A DNA stretch of 38,651 nt, taken from positions 1 through 38,651 of the IMG/VR virus record IMGVR_UViG_3300036401_000359. One strand, 5' to 3'. The position numbers and the translations under genes are program-made. The notes below the pieces were generated by a model. The model was not told where the DNA came from. It was given only the letters and a program-made list of their open reading frames with translations, and ran no database searches. How positions within the stretch are numbered: position 1 is the stretch's first letter; the number at the start of each line of letters is the position of its first letter. The stretch comes from a virus. Below are positions 29,729 through 37,202 of this stretch, in pieces.

Positions 29729-32619
29729 CAGTCGAGCACCGGGGAGAAGGACTGGGTGGAGTCGGGGTGCTGCAGCGCGGCGGCTTCGCGGGCCTCGTCG
29801 ATCGGGATGATCTCGCCGTCGCGCGGCGCGCCGTCGCCGCCGTTGCCGAGTGCCTGGACCCGCGAGACCTTCCCGGTCGCGTGGTATGCCTCGACGCTGG
29901 CCTGACGCTGCAGGTTGGAGGTCTCGGTGCGCGCGATGAGCCCCGAGCGCCATTTCGCGCCGGCGAGACGGAACCGGCCGCGCGGCACGTTCTCGCGGAT
30001 CCGGGCGGCGACCTGCGTGTGGTTCTCGCCGGCGGCGAGACCGTCCGCGATCGCGCCGTGCACCGCGTCACGGACCTGTGGCTCGAGGTCGCGCACCCGG
30101 AGGTGGCGGCCCGAAGACTGGCGCATGCGCGCGAGCGCGCGCTCGTCGATCCTGGCGTCCGCGCCGAGCTGGCCGCGCACGAGGCGCTGGGTGTCCTGCG
30201 CCACGCGTCCGGCGTGCACGGCGAGGACTGGCCGCAGCCGCTCGCCGACCCACCGGTTCACGCCGGTGCGCGCGACGACGGCGCCGGCGGCCTGGTCGGG
30301 GTTGCGGCGCTTGGTCTGGTCGAGCGACGCGTACGCGCGCGCGGCGTGCGCACCGAGCTCACCGAGCGCACTGTCCATGTCGCGCTCCAGCTGAGAGGAC
30401 AGCACGCCGTGGCGCTGTGCGAGCTCCTGGGAGAGGTCCAGCACCCCGGTCTCGGCCTTCGCGAGCGGCTCGCCGGTGAGGGGGAAGTCTTCGCGCTGGC
30501 CGGCGCGCACGAGCGACATGTGCGTGAACCGCAGCGGCAGCGCCGGCAGCTCCGGGATCTCCCTCGTGGGCTGCTCGTAGCCGAGAGTGATGTGCGGAGT
30601 GAAGCCGTGTTCGCTGGACACGGTGTACCCGGCGCGGCCGAGATGGTCGACGAGGTGGTGTCGGGCGTGCGGGAGGCCGGGCACGTCGGGGCTGGCGTAT
30701 AGACACCGGCCGTCCTGGGTGGCGTTGAAGACACCGGCGCCCTGGATGGAGCCCTCCAGCGGGGCGGTCGACGCCGCGATGCCGCGCACGACGTCCGCGA
30801 GACGGTCCGGGTCCTGCAGGTCCGCCGCGGGCCCCAGGTAGGCGAGCGTGAGGTGCAGCTCGGCGGGGTCCTCGCCACCGGTCTGAGCGATCCTGCGCGC
30901 GACCTCCTGGTCGGGGTACAGCGCGACCATCGCACCCGTGTGCGATTCGGCCTTCTTGATGTGGTCGCGCTCGGTCGGCTTCGCCGGCGTCCGCGGTTCG
31001 TCCGCAGACCGGCCGGGCGTTTTCTCTTCCAGCTGCTTCGGGGGCTGCTGGCCGGGCCCGTCCTCGTTGCCCCACGCCGGGCGCCACTGGCTGTCGTGCG
31101 CCGTCGGCGAGGGCTGCGCGGGCGGCATGAGATCGTCCCATTCGGGTTCGGGGAGCGCGCCCGCCCTGAAGAGATGCTCGATCAGGCCCTTCGACCACGG
31201 GACCTGCGCGCCGGCGAGCGAGATGTTCGTCAGGAATTCGCCGACGAGCCGCAAGTCGATGCGTCCCGCCGAGGAGTGCCGCAGTTTCGGCATCTTCTTC
31301 GGGTGCATCCCGTTCAGCGCCAGCAGCCGCGGGAAGCCGTAGCGGTTGACGACCTCGCACATGAGGTCGAGGATCGCGTCGATCGCGACCCCGAACAGTT
31401 CGGCCTTCACGTCGACCATTGCGTAGGAGCCCATGCCGTCCTGGCCGATCGAGAGGAAGTCCGCGAGCACGCTCGTGAGCATCCGGTTTTCGTAGCGGCG
31501 GATCACCTCGTCGGTGTCGAGCTGCCGCGAGCCGCCGGTGTTCATCAGTTCGAGCGTCCACTCGCTGTTGGGCTTCACGACGCCCTCGTCCTCGTCGCGG
31601 CGGATGTCGCGGACCATGTCCTTCGCGATCTCCAGCAGCTCGCTGTTTTCCGGGGCGAGCAGGTCGACGCCCGGCGGCGGCGCGGCGACGGGGATCCCCG
31701 CGAGGTCCCGCTCGATGCCGATCGCCTCGATCGCCTGGATGTTCTGGATCGCGTAGTAGGACGTCCACGCGTTCCGCAGCAGCGACCGGCCCTCCGGGTT
31801 CTGGCGGGTCGTCTCGGTGCGGAACAGCATCGCCTTGCCGATCGGGATGATGTGGCGGCCGCCGTGCCAGTCGATCTGTTCCATCGCGCGCAGCCCGGCG
31901 TACCCGCGGAACCACCAGCGCATCAGCGTTTCCTGTGCACGAATCGGCAGCTTGCGCCACCCGATGCGACCGTCGCTGTACTGGCTGGAGGGCGGGACGG
32001 GGTCGACGTCTTCGCTGCGGACGTCCCCTTCGATGTTGACGTCGAAGTCGTCGAGGATCGTCGGGAGCGGCTCGCCACCACGGCGGTACTTGTAGACCTC
32101 CTCGTGGAGCGCCCACCCGTACCCGCACATCGAGAGCGCTTCGCTGATGAAGTCGAGCCACGTGTGCGACATGTCGTGCATGCAGGACTCACAGAACCCG
32201 AGGTCCTGGCCGCTGATGGGGACGTCGTCCTCGACGGAGAATTCGACCTGGCGCGCAAGGCTCTTGATCGCGAAGATGATCCCGCCGGCGGTCGGGCTGT
32301 TGTCCATCATTTCCCTGTAAGCCCACGCGCCATACCGGCCGCGGAGCTTGGGGAGCCACTCCTCCAGGACGAACCCGCCGTACTGCTTCAGCCCCGAGGT
32401 GCCGATCTCGCCGCCGAGCTCGGAGGAGACCTCGCGGTTGGAGACACCGCGGCGCGTGAGCCGCGTGTCCGTGCGGCGGTTGGTCAGCGATACGCGGGTG
32501 CGCTGCTTGGGCTCGACGGACCGCACGCCAGCTGGCAGCACGAGCCCGCTGCGAGGCAGCACGGCGCGCGTGGTCGCGAGCCCGTTGCCGTTGCTCGAAT
32601 TGATCGTCGAGCCGGCCAT
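29728..32619 (-). CDS. Portal - 2H phosphoesterase - MuF triple fusion
   Basis: This 963-residue protein has three parts. Residues 1-510 are a Mu gp29/DUF935-like portal (GGIIFAIKSLARQVEFSVE, MLFRTETTRQNPEGRSLLRN and ENRMLTSVLADFLSIGQDG). About 560-715 is a LigT-like 2H phosphoesterase with both histidine motifs, HLT (589-591, in HLTLAYLG) and HIT (676-678, in HITLGYE). About 785-960 is a MuF head-morphogenesis domain (RSGLIARTETSNLQRQASVE), though its usual Cys cluster is missing. The start is ATG at 32619, overlapping TGATG with the upstream gene. Portal-MuF fusions are known; an inserted 2H enzyme is not typical. The 2H unit would sit inside the capsid and could enter the cell at infection. 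Confidence 0.85.
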   Translation of the reverse strand: MAGSTINSSNGNGLATTRAVLPRSGLVLPAGVRSVEPKQRTRVSLTNRRTDTRLTRRGVSNREVSSELGGEIGTSGLKQYGGFVLEEWLPKLRGRYGAWAYREMMDNSPTAGGIIFAIKSLARQVEFSVEDDVPISGQDLGFCESCMHDMSHTWLDFISEALSMCGYGWALHEEVYKYRRGGEPLPTILDDFDVNIEGDVRSEDVDPVPPSSQYSDGRIGWRKLPIRAQETLMRWWFRGYAGLRAMEQIDWHGGRHIIPIGKAMLFRTETTRQNPEGRSLLRNAWTSYYAIQNIQAIEAIGIERDLAGIPVAAPPPGVDLLAPENSELLEIAKDMVRDIRRDEDEGVVKPNSEWTLELMNTGGSRQLDTDEVIRRYENRMLTSVLADFLSIGQDGMGSYAMVDVKAELFGVAIDAILDLMCEVVNRYGFPRLLALNGMHPKKMPKLRHSSAGRIDLRLVGEFLTNISLAGAQVPWSKGLIEHLFRAGALPEPEWDDLMPPAQPSPTAHDSQWRPAWGNEDGPGQQPPKQLEEKTPGRSADEPRTPAKPTERDHIKKAESHTGAMVALYPDQEVARRIAQTGGEDPAELHLTLAYLGPAADLQDPDRLADVVRGIAASTAPLEGSIQGAGVFNATQDGRCLYASPDVPGLPHARHHLVDHLGRAGYTVSSEHGFTPHITLGYEQPTREIPELPALPLRFTHMSLVRAGQREDFPLTGEPLAKAETGVLDLSQELAQRHGVLSSQLERDMDSALGELGAHAARAYASLDQTKRRNPDQAAGAVVARTGVNRWVGERLRPVLAVHAGRVAQDTQRLVRGQLGADARIDERALARMRQSSGRHLRVRDLEPQVRDAVHGAIADGLAAGENHTQVAARIRENVPRGRFRLAGAKWRSGLIARTETSNLQRQASVEAYHATGKVSRVQALGNGGDGAPRDGEIIPIDEAREAAALQHPDSTQSFSPVLD
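30697..30704 (+). repeat. GTATAGAC site 6 (inside portal fusion gene)
   Basis: Exact octamer within GCGTATAGACA. On the coding strand it reads GT-CTA-TAC, with neighbouring rare TGT and CTA codons, inside the 2H phosphoesterase domain. Confidence 0.7.
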
Positions 32620-32879
32620 CAGGGGATGACGAGCTTCCCGTTGCCCGTCGGGACAGCGATCCGGGACGGCCGGATTTCGTCCGCGAGCCGCTCGGCGGCC
32701 TCCGTGTCGCTCAGGTCGAGCAACAGCAGCTCGTTGCGGTTGAAGTGGTGGACCGCGAGCATCGGCGTGCCGCCCGGCGTCTCCATCACCTGCATGTGGA
32801 ACGCCGAGACGATGTGACGGTCGGGCTCGAGCCCCGCGGGCTGCTCGACCTGGTCGGGCTGTGTGTTCTCGTCAGCCAA
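32619..32879 (-). CDS. Small protein between terminase and portal genes
   Basis: This 86-residue acidic protein has a disordered N-terminus (ADENTQPDQVEQPAGLEPD) and a compact rest (HIVSAFHMQVMETPGG, HHFNRNELLLLDLSDTEAAE, and RIAVPTGNGKLVIP). The start is TTG at 32879 with AGGAGG seven bases upstream, so the unusual codon is well supported. It overlaps the portal start by TGATG. Small proteins at this place are often packaging or head-assembly accessories, but no family is recognised. Confidence 0.55.
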   Translation of the reverse strand: MADENTQPDQVEQPAGLEPDRHIVSAFHMQVMETPGGTPMLAVHHFNRNELLLLDLSDTEAAERLADEIRPSRIAVPTGNGKLVIP

Positions 32880-32901
32880 GGGTCAACCTCCTGGTTGAGG
32901 G

Positions 32902-34452
32902 TTAGCGTCCGAAGCCGGACAGCATGTTGTGGTGTGCGCGCGCGCGCAGCGGCTCTTGCCAGCTGCGGCGGCGCAGAAGGATGGGCGCGCCGACTGTGCC
33001 GCCGGCGCCGCGCCAGAGCGCGTGGATCACGGCCTCGCCGACGTCGGGGGACCGGCCGATGCGCTTGCGCAGATCGTCCTTGGACTCGATCTCCACCTTT
33101 CCGCTCGAGCCGACCTTCCACCGCGGCGCGATGAGGTCCGCCAGCAGCTGCTCGTCGGGAGGGAGTTGCACGTCGTGGCCGTTGGCGGGGTCCAGCAGGT
33201 CCCGGGCGCGCCACCACGCCGCGGCCTTGCAGTCACGGAACTGCAGCTCGCCGGACCGGTCGCGCATCTCCGTCTTCTCGGACGCCTTGAACGCCACCGC
33301 GGCGTACCCCTGCTCGCGCAGGCGCGGCGGGATGCCGGCGCCGATCCCGATCGCGTCGACGATCACCGGCGGCTTGCCTTCGGCGCCCTGGAGAGCGATC
33401 ACGGCGTGGCCGGTCGCTTCCATCACGTCCCCGCGAGGTACACGGCGTATCTCGTCGATCCGCAGGCCGTAGCGGAGGGCAAGGGTGGTCTGGTCGCCGC
33501 CTTCTTCAGCGACGTCCATGCCGATGCACGTCAGTTCGGTCTTCTTCGGCCGGTCGTGTTCGTGCCAGCGCGCGACCGCGGCCTCGACCCACGCGAGCGG
33601 GATCACACCGTCGGCCTCGTTGGTCGCGAACTCGCCCTCGACGCGGTTTTGGAAGACGGCGGAGTCCTTGCCCCACTGCTTGGCGCGAGCGTCCGCCCAC
33701 TTCTGCCCCATCCGGCCGGCGGCTTTCACCATCGCTTTGGTGACGTGCACCGCCGTCCAGTCTTCGGTGCCGGGCTTGCGGGCCTGGATGTCGTAGAAGC
33801 GGCCGACGGGCTCGCCCGGTGTGGAGCTCGCGATCGCGAACGCCTCCTGGCCGGTCTCCTCGCCGGCCCCGGAGAACGCTCCCTCGGAGGCGTCGAACGT
33901 CTCGGCGGGGATCGTCTTCGCCTCGTCGTAGACGTAGAGGAGGCTGTCGGCGTGCGCGCCCTCGATCGTGGCGGGGTCCTCGCACGCGACAGCGAGCGCC
34001 TCGCCGTGGTTGAGCCGTAGCCCGAGCCGCATCATCTCGTCCTGTCGGAACGGGTGGCGGCCGATCACTCCCCACCGCAGGCGCATGCTCCACTTGCGCA
34101 CCTCGGGCCACAGGTACTTCTCCAGCTGACGCCATGCGGACGCGGTCGTGATGATCTTCCAGTCGACGCCGCGCGCGTCGCGGGTGAGCGCGAACCAGAG
34201 GATCAGCCACGCGGCGCAGGTCGTCTTGCCGAGCCCGTGCGGGCCACGGACACACAGCCGGCCGTGTTCGACGAGCAGCCCGGCGTTCTCGAGCTGGTAG
34301 TCGGTCGGCCCCTCGTTCTCCTTGTGGCGGATGCAGTCGCGGATGAACCCGGCTGGGTCGTCGAAGTATTGCTCGACACCACCGCCGGGCGGGTCCAGCA
34401 GGTCCGCCGCGAGCGCGAAGGGGTCAGCGACAGCGGGTGAAGCGAGATCCAA
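32902..34452 (-). CDS. terL: Terminase large subunit
   Basis: This 516-residue DNA-packaging motor has an ATPase half with Walker A GPHGLGKTT (70-78), Walker B LLYVYDEAK (171-179; catalytic Glu177) and coupling motif SST (210-212). The RNase H-like nuclease half has the acidic residues Asp313 in GMDVAEEGGD, Asp366 in IVDAIGIG and Asp470 in SPDVGEAVIHALW. It cuts the concatemer and pumps DNA into the procapsid through the portal. The start is TTG at 34452 with GGAGG seven bases upstream; no better ATG start lies in frame. No separate small terminase gene is apparent, although one of the upstream small genes could serve. Confidence 0.95.
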   Translation of the reverse strand: MDLASPAVADPFALAADLLDPPGGGVEQYFDDPAGFIRDCIRHKENEGPTDYQLENAGLLVEHGRLCVRGPHGLGKTTCAAWLILWFALTRDARGVDWKIITTASAWRQLEKYLWPEVRKWSMRLRWGVIGRHPFRQDEMMRLGLRLNHGEALAVACEDPATIEGAHADSLLYVYDEAKTIPAETFDASEGAFSGAGEETGQEAFAIASSTPGEPVGRFYDIQARKPGTEDWTAVHVTKAMVKAAGRMGQKWADARAKQWGKDSAVFQNRVEGEFATNEADGVIPLAWVEAAVARWHEHDRPKKTELTCIGMDVAEEGGDQTTLALRYGLRIDEIRRVPRGDVMEATGHAVIALQGAEGKPPVIVDAIGIGAGIPPRLREQGYAAVAFKASEKTEMRDRSGELQFRDCKAAAWWRARDLLDPANGHDVQLPPDEQLLADLIAPRWKVGSSGKVEIESKDDLRKRIGRSPDVGEAVIHALWRGAGGTVGAPILLRRRSWQEPLRARAHHNMLSGFGR

Positions 34453-34592
34453 CGAGGCACCTCCGGGAGCAGTGTCAGGGGTGCGTGAGACTTAGGCCCC
34501 GAGCCCCGGGTTCGCTTCACCATCGCGCTCCCGCTCCGCCCAGGCCACCGGCACCCCCGGTCGTGCGGAGCGTACCACCGGCCGTCTAGGAA
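34453..34592 (-). other. 140-base intergenic region before terminase
   Basis: This is the longest gap in the window. It contains the GGAGG of terminase and GC-rich sequence. No intrinsic terminator, convincing -35/-10 promoter or tRNA was seen. An out-of-frame ATG (34523) reads MVKRTRGSGPKSHAPLTLLP and runs into the terminase gene in another frame; it could be a decayed or unexpressed leader. The gap may mark a junction between the HNH gene and the packaging genes. Confidence 0.35.
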
Positions 34593-35273
34593 TCAGAGCG
34601 CGCACTTGCGGCGTGCCGCGCGAGCGGTCGCCTCACGCGCGGTCTTCGCCTTGTGGCATGGCTTACACCGGCAGCGCAGGTTCTCCAGGGTGTGCTCGCC
34701 GCCGTCCTCGAGCGGGATCTCGTGGTCGGCGTCCCACGCCACCTCGCCGGTCCCGATGTCCTGGTCGACGGTGCGCCCGATCCGCTTCGTGCTGACCGGG
34801 ACGCCGCAGTCGACGCAGACGAGCGGCACACCATCGCGGCGGGCGACCCTGATCAGCGCGATCCGCGGGTCCCACGTGGTGGAGCGTTCCCACTCCCACC
34901 GGCACTCGCGGCCCTCACGCGTCGGGTAGCAGTAGTTGCGCCGCTCGGCGTTCTCGCCGGTCAGCGTGGCGCCACACCAGCGGCAGGTACCGAGCTTCGC
35001 GCCGGGGGCCTTCGGGAGCTCGATGACGAACTTGGCGTTGCGACGGGTGCGCGCCTGCTGTTTCTTGGCGTACCGCGCCTCGCAGGCGGCGCTGTCGGCG
35101 CACCGCCGGCGCGCGCGGCAGATCCCCTCGGGCCAGCGCTCGAACTGCCACTCAGACGGCGGCTGCCAGTACCAGATGACGAAGAGCGTCCACCGCTTTG
35201 CGCCGCACCGTTCGCACTCGCGTTCGCGTTTGCGCTCCCATGCGAGGAACGCGTCGCTGTAGGTCTCGGTCAT
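34593..35273 (-). CDS. HNH endonuclease next to terminase
   Basis: This 226-residue protein has a complete C-terminal HNH domain: CVDCG (153-157, zinc-binding), the DH pair in WDADHEIPLEDGG (Asp183, His184), Asn198 in LENLRC and a C-terminal CKPCHKAKT (203-211) with the second His. Extra Cys pairs in the N-terminal half (ERCG 21-24, CRWCG 97-101) suggest more zinc ribbons. HNH proteins encoded next to terminases are known to be required for cos cleavage or packaging in several phages. The start is ATG at 35273, coupled by ATGA. It stands beside a second, degenerate HNH protein. Confidence 0.85.
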   Translation of the reverse strand: MTETYSDAFLAWERKRERECERCGAKRWTLFVIWYWQPPSEWQFERWPEGICRARRRCADSAACEARYAKKQQARTRRNAKFVIELPKAPGAKLGTCRWCGATLTGENAERRNYCYPTREGRECRWEWERSTTWDPRIALIRVARRDGVPLVCVDCGVPVSTKRIGRTVDQDIGTGEVAWDADHEIPLEDGGEHTLENLRCRCKPCHKAKTAREATARAARRKCAL

Positions 35274-35704
35274 GCCGCAGCGCGGAGTTCAGCATCGCGC
35301 GGGTCGTTGCACGCACGATGCGCCACCCGCATGTTCAGCGGACTGGTCGCCGACCCACCGATCGCCGTGGGCACCACCAACAGGATCGTCGGGCCGAGCC
35401 AGTGCGTCGACGCGAGCTTCCGGTCGATCAGGTCACCGCACACGTGACAGGCCCAGCCGTGCGCCTCGCCGATCAGCGGCACCCAGTCCGACCGGTTCGG
35501 CCACCGTTTGCGGACGCTGTAGTCGCGGCACGCTCGGGGAGGCTCGACCGGCTCGTCCGGCGGGTCGTACACCACAAACGGGCCGGGCGGCAGCGCCGGG
35601 AGCAGGCTCGTGGCGCCGCACCGCGGGCATGCGGGCTGCAGCCGATGGTCGCGGCGCCTCGTCTCGCCGACGTTCGTGCGACAGGTGCAGCAGTAGACCG
35701 CCAC
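35270..35704 (-). CDS. Degenerate HNH-like protein lacking catalytic Asp-His
   Basis: This 144-residue protein has a first zinc ribbon CCTC...CPRCG (5-30) and an HNH-like second half. The latter has CHVCGDLID (86-94), a GPTILLVVPTAIGG segment (104-117), Asn124 in SPLNMRVAHRACN and the final HRAC (129-132). In HNH proteins of this type the central motif reads D-H in place of the LL at 108-109, so both the metal-binding Asp and the general-base His are missing here, while the zinc Cys and final His are kept. It is probably a DNA-binding remnant or regulator. The start is GTG at 35704. It overlaps the intact HNH gene by ATGA. Confidence 0.6.
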   Translation of the reverse strand: MAVYCCTCRTNVGETRRRDHRLQPACPRCGATSLLPALPPGPFVVYDPPDEPVEPPRACRDYSVRKRWPNRSDWVPLIGEAHGWACHVCGDLIDRKLASTHWLGPTILLVVPTAIGGSATSPLNMRVAHRACNDPRDAELRAAA

Positions 35705-35711
35705 GACGCCG

Positions 35712-36251
35712 CTAGGCGACGTGCGCGCCCGAACGCCAGTCGCGGAACGCGCCGCGCACGTGCTGTTCCTCGAGGTCCCGCGAAGCGAACTCCGTCACCT
35801 CACGGTCCGGATGCTCGTCCCAGCCCGCCATGAACGCCGCGAGCTCCCGGCTCGTGTCGTCGCCCAGCAGCGGGCACTTCGCGTTCGAGAGGATCCGCGG
35901 GCTGTCGGCCGGCATGCACGGCCACACCACCCACGCGATCTCGCTGTCCGGCGCGACCTCCGTGAACCCCTCGTCCCTGAGCATGCACCCCGGCGCCTCG
36001 TCCTGCACGCGCTGCCAGATGTTCGCGGTGAGCGCGACCCGAGCGATCGTGGTCGTGTGCTCGCGCCACTCGTAAAACAGTTTGCGCTCGGCGTCGAGGC
36101 CCTCCGCCTGGATCTCGTCGACCAGGCGCTCGCACAGCTGGAAGCCCATGCTCCACTGCTTGCCGCGACTCATACCGAGCCCGTCGCGCGCGCCGGCGAG
36201 CACCGGCCCGTTCACCACGATCGTGACGATCGGGATCTCGGCGTCAGGCAT
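35712..36251 (-). CDS. PTH2-like (peptidyl-tRNA hydrolase 2 fold) protein
   Basis: This 179-residue protein resembles the PTH2 fold in two segments. RDGLGMSRGK (22-31) matches the family DLKMSKGK, and LRDEGFTEVAPDSEIAWVVW (91-110) matches the family pattern IRDAGxTEVAPGT followed by a hydrophobic strand. PTH2 enzymes release tRNA from stalled peptidyl-tRNA. The usual Q-x-x-H of the active site after GK is replaced here by QWSMGFQL, so catalysis is doubtful. It lies two genes from an aberrant tRNA, which may be meaningful. The start is ATG at 36251, overlapping the upstream gene by eight bases. The fold call is moderate. Confidence 0.45.
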   Translation of the reverse strand: MPDAEIPIVTIVVNGPVLAGARDGLGMSRGKQWSMGFQLCERLVDEIQAEGLDAERKLFYEWREHTTTIARVALTANIWQRVQDEAPGCMLRDEGFTEVAPDSEIAWVVWPCMPADSPRILSNAKCPLLGDDTSRELAAFMAGWDEHPDREVTEFASRDLEEQHVRGAFRDWRSGAHVA

Positions 36252-36444
36252 ACGCCCACGGCGGCGCGGGGCAGTCCGGGAAGACCGCGCGCTCGCCGCG
36301 CTTGCGCCAGTGCTCGATGATCTGCGCCCGCTTGTGGTCAGTGAACACGCCCCGGATCACGCGCGCCGGGCACGCAGCGAACGCGCGCGCCAGCCGACGG
36401 CGGTGCTCGTCGATGGCGTGGTAGTCCTCGTACTCGACTGGCAT
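36244..36444 (-). CDS. Small basic protein, unknown
   Basis: This 66-residue helical, Arg/His-rich protein begins MPVEYEDYHAIDEHRRRLAR, continues CPARVIRGVFTDHKRAQIIE and ends in PPWAYA. The start is ATG at 36444, only two bases downstream of the tRNA 3' end, so its ribosome binding region would lie inside the tRNA. The longer upstream frame crosses the tRNA and is rejected. No family is recognised. Confidence 0.5.
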   Translation of the reverse strand: MPVEYEDYHAIDEHRRRLARAFAACPARVIRGVFTDHKRAQIIEHWRKRGERAVFPDCPAPPWAYA

Positions 36445-36446
36445 AA

Positions 36447-36518
36447 GGCGCCCGGCAGGAATCGCACCTGCGACCTCCCGCTTGATACACGGGTGCTCTG
36501 CAACTGAGCTACGGGCGC
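36447..36518 (-). tRNA. Aberrant tRNA, apparent anticodon AUC (Asp-type)
   Basis: The 72-base cloverleaf has a 7-bp acceptor stem (GCGCCCG/CGGGCGC), 4-bp D stem (GCTC/GAGC), 5-bp anticodon stem (CCCGT/GCGGG, with one T-G) and 5-bp T stem (GCAGG/CCTGC). The loop GTATCAA gives anticodon ATC, which would read GAU. Oddities: the D loop AGTTGCA lacks the GG pair, the T loop TGCGATT has G instead of T at position 55, the discriminator is C, and no CCA is encoded. It is in the same direction as the genes and lies between two small genes. It may be a specialised or degenerate tRNA. Confidence 0.7.
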
Positions 36519-36535
36519 GCGGTGCCGGCATCGTA

Positions 36536-36778
36536 CTACCGGGGTCGCACGGACACGCGACGAAACCGCCACGGGTGAACGCCTGGCGCACCGGGCTCCA
36601 CAGCGTTCTTCCCGAGGCGGGTGACGGTGAAGACGTAGGCGATGTGGTCGTAGTCGCTGCCGCGGATCTCGTCGATGCGGTAGCACGATCCGGAATCGGT
36701 GCGCAGGAAGTCACCCTCGACGGGTGGCTCGGGTGGCCACCAGTAGCACCGGAACACGGCGGTCGTGCCAGCACTCAC
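36536..36778 (-). CDS. Small protein, unknown
   Basis: This 80-residue protein has a beta-like first half (TTAVFRCYWWPPEPPVEGDF, then SCYRIDEIRGSDYDHIAYVF) and an Arg-rich tail. The compact core with an aromatic start and a RIDEIRG turn suggests a small SH3-like or barrel domain. The start is ATG at 36778, coupled by ATGA to the possible winged-helix gene. It is the last protein gene before the tRNA. Confidence 0.5.
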   Translation of the reverse strand: MSAGTTAVFRCYWWPPEPPVEGDFLRTDSGSCYRIDEIRGSDYDHIAYVFTVTRLGKNAVEPGAPGVHPWRFRRVSVRPR

Positions 36779-37119
36779 CCGTGCCGCCTTGCGGCCTCGA
36801 CGGTGTCGAAGTTCAGGATGCGCTGCTTCGCGACCTCGAGCGACAGGCCGTACTCCTCCGCGGACTCGACGAGCACCTTGCCAGCCTCCGGAGTCGGCAC
36901 GATCGACCCGCCGACCTCGATCGCGACGCCGAGCCTCATCAGCTTGCGAATGCGCAGCGTCTCCGGGATCAGCGGCGGGAGACGGTACCCGTTGATCTGC
37001 AGCTGGCGCCCGTCGACGGTGACAGCGCCGCTGGCCAGCACCACGAGCATGAAGAAGTCCTCGCGCAGCAGTGTCCCCTCGCGCACGCCCGGGATCATCG
37101 GCACGCCGCGACGGCTCAC
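36775..37119 (-). CDS. Possible winged-helix protein
   Basis: This protein of about 114 residues has a C-terminal part (LRIRKLMRLGVAIEVGGSIV, then PTPEAGKVLVESAEEYG) that resembles the recognition helix, wing and T-P-E-G turn of winged-helix regulators. The N-terminal part is VPMIPGVREGTLLREDFFML. The start is GTG at 37119, which shares GTGA with the membrane-peptide gene; ATG at 37098 is the alternative. If DNA-binding, it is the only regulator candidate in the window. The fold call is tentative. Confidence 0.4.
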   Translation of the reverse strand: MSRRGVPMIPGVREGTLLREDFFMLVVLASGAVTVDGRQLQINGYRLPPLIPETLRIRKLMRLGVAIEVGGSIVPTPEAGKVLVESAEEYGLSLEVAKQRILNFDTVEAARRHG

Positions 37120-37202
37120 CAGTGCCGCTCCAGCCACGCGACCAGCGCGAGCAGCCCGCCGAAGAACACGGCCGCGATCGCCACGATGATCAGGAGGTCC
37201 AC
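37116..37202 (-). CDS. 28-residue membrane peptide
   Basis: The frame has GTG 37202 to TGA 37116 and reads VDLLIIVAIAAVFFGGLLAL, then VAWLERHW. It is a single hydrophobic helix ending in an amphipathic, charged turn. It overlaps the upstream gene by 13 bases and shares GTGA with the downstream gene, so it fits the coupled layout exactly. It could be a toxin-like, holin-like or regulatory micropeptide. It is too short for family assignment. Confidence 0.5.
   Translation of the reverse strand: MDLLIIVAIAAVFFGGLLALVAWLERHW

Noticed and set aside
34203-34523. Frame starting MVKRTRGSGPKSHAPLTLLP upstream of terminase
   Set aside because: It looks superficially like a terminase leader, but it is out of frame and continues as an Arg/Ser-rich shadow; the TTG start with GGAGG explains terminase better.
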